Of a DNA stretch of 42,069 bases, positions 41,978 through 42,069 are shown piece by piece; positions within the stretch are counted from its first letter, which is position 1; the number at the start of each line of letters is the position of its first letter. The stretch comes from Clostridium sp. (GTDB lineage: Bacteria; Bacillota; Clostridia; Clostridiales; Clostridiaceae), in the NCBI GenBank assembly GCA_015058405.1, contig SVCL01000028.1:1-42069 (forward strand), written 5' to 3'. A model generated the notes under the pieces. That model saw only the letters and a list, made by a program, of their open reading frames with translations, did no database searches and was not told the DNA's origin. The translations under genes and the position numbers were made by a program.

Positions 41978-42069
41978 ATGGATTCAATTATAACTCATTT
42001 AATCTTATATATTCAATACTTACATAAAATTATTTATGATTTAATTTTATTTATTTCTAAAAATATACC
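41978..42069 (+). CDS. 5' end of an ORF truncated by the window, possible ISNCY-type transposase
   Basis: ATG 41978 with GAAAGGATG 9 bp upstream. Thirty codons before the edge read MDSIITHLILYIQYLHKIIY..., helical. I recall similar starts in clostridial ISNCY/DUF6431-type transposases, but 30 residues are too few to be sure. The leader 41905-41977 contains AACGACCCCC and a GTCGTT near the start, which could be part of a terminal repeat. Confidence 0.35.
   Translation, partial: MDSIITHLILYIQYLHKIIYDLILFISKNI

Noticed and set aside
1..42069. tRNA, rRNA, plasmid origin or prophage genes
   Set aside because: None were seen on reading; no integrase, replication or structural phage genes, and no tRNA-like cloverleaf was noticed.

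Overview
The window is very AT-rich and densely coded, with AGGAGG or GGTGAT ribosome sites before most genes. Clostridial protein families (DUF6382/TadZ, YukD, LXG-like toxins, a ferredoxin-partnered nitrate reductase, TDT transporter) suggest a Clostridium sensu stricto close to C. perfringens; the species cannot be fixed from this sequence. No rRNA, tRNA or CRISPR array was seen.

Region 1 (1-4900) is a yard of broken type VII toxin cassettes with mostly intact immunity genes. It holds a truncated WXG100-like gene, a toxin collapsed by deletion with its orphan immunity gene, a headless Ntox15-type DNase with a Tdi1-like immunity gene, a headless PoNe-type PD-(D/E)XK DNase with a PoNi immunity gene, and one further orphan immunity gene. 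The cassettes share near-identical DNA at their domain junctions and similar GAGCC...GGCTC terminators, so recombination between them is the likely cause of the mosaic.

Region 2 (5088-24957) is the centrepiece: one same-strand cluster in which type VII secretion genes are interleaved with a complete Gram-positive Tad/Flp pilus set. The order is secreted protein, DUF6382 pseudokinase-like membrane protein, TadZ/CpaE, YukD, EssC, promoter, WXG100, terminator, TadA/CpaF ATPase, TadB, TadC, Flp-like pilin, two TadE-like pseudopilins, CpaB, prepilin peptidase, WXG100-like, small helical protein, TPR protein, WXG100-like, LXG-like toxin, immunity gene, small ORF. EssA, EsaA and canonical EssB are absent. 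The layout suggests that a pseudopilus and the EssC/WXG100 exporter form one machine, which is the best candidate here for an undescribed system.

Region 3 (24958-28612) is a second toxin graveyard with a different repeated terminator. It contains a colicin-E5-like RNase end joined out of frame to another toxin end, an EssD-like nuclease collapsed into its EsaG/YezG immunity gene, and a GlnQ-type ATPase scrap.

Region 4 (28783-31944) encodes a surface protein with five beta-rich repeats and a YkuD L,D-transpeptidase. Region 5 (32532-38365) carries modA on the minus strand and, divergently, a nitrate reductase, a four-cluster ferredoxin, an FAD oxidoreductase and a TDT transporter. It ends in a probable molybdenum-cofactor riboswitch with no gene left to control. 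Region 6 (38665-42069) has an AraC regulator with an internal deletion, an Rhs-Hint-Rpn chimera, a 240-bp foldback, a secreted CBM-CE1 esterase on the minus strand, and the start of a further ORF cut by the window end.
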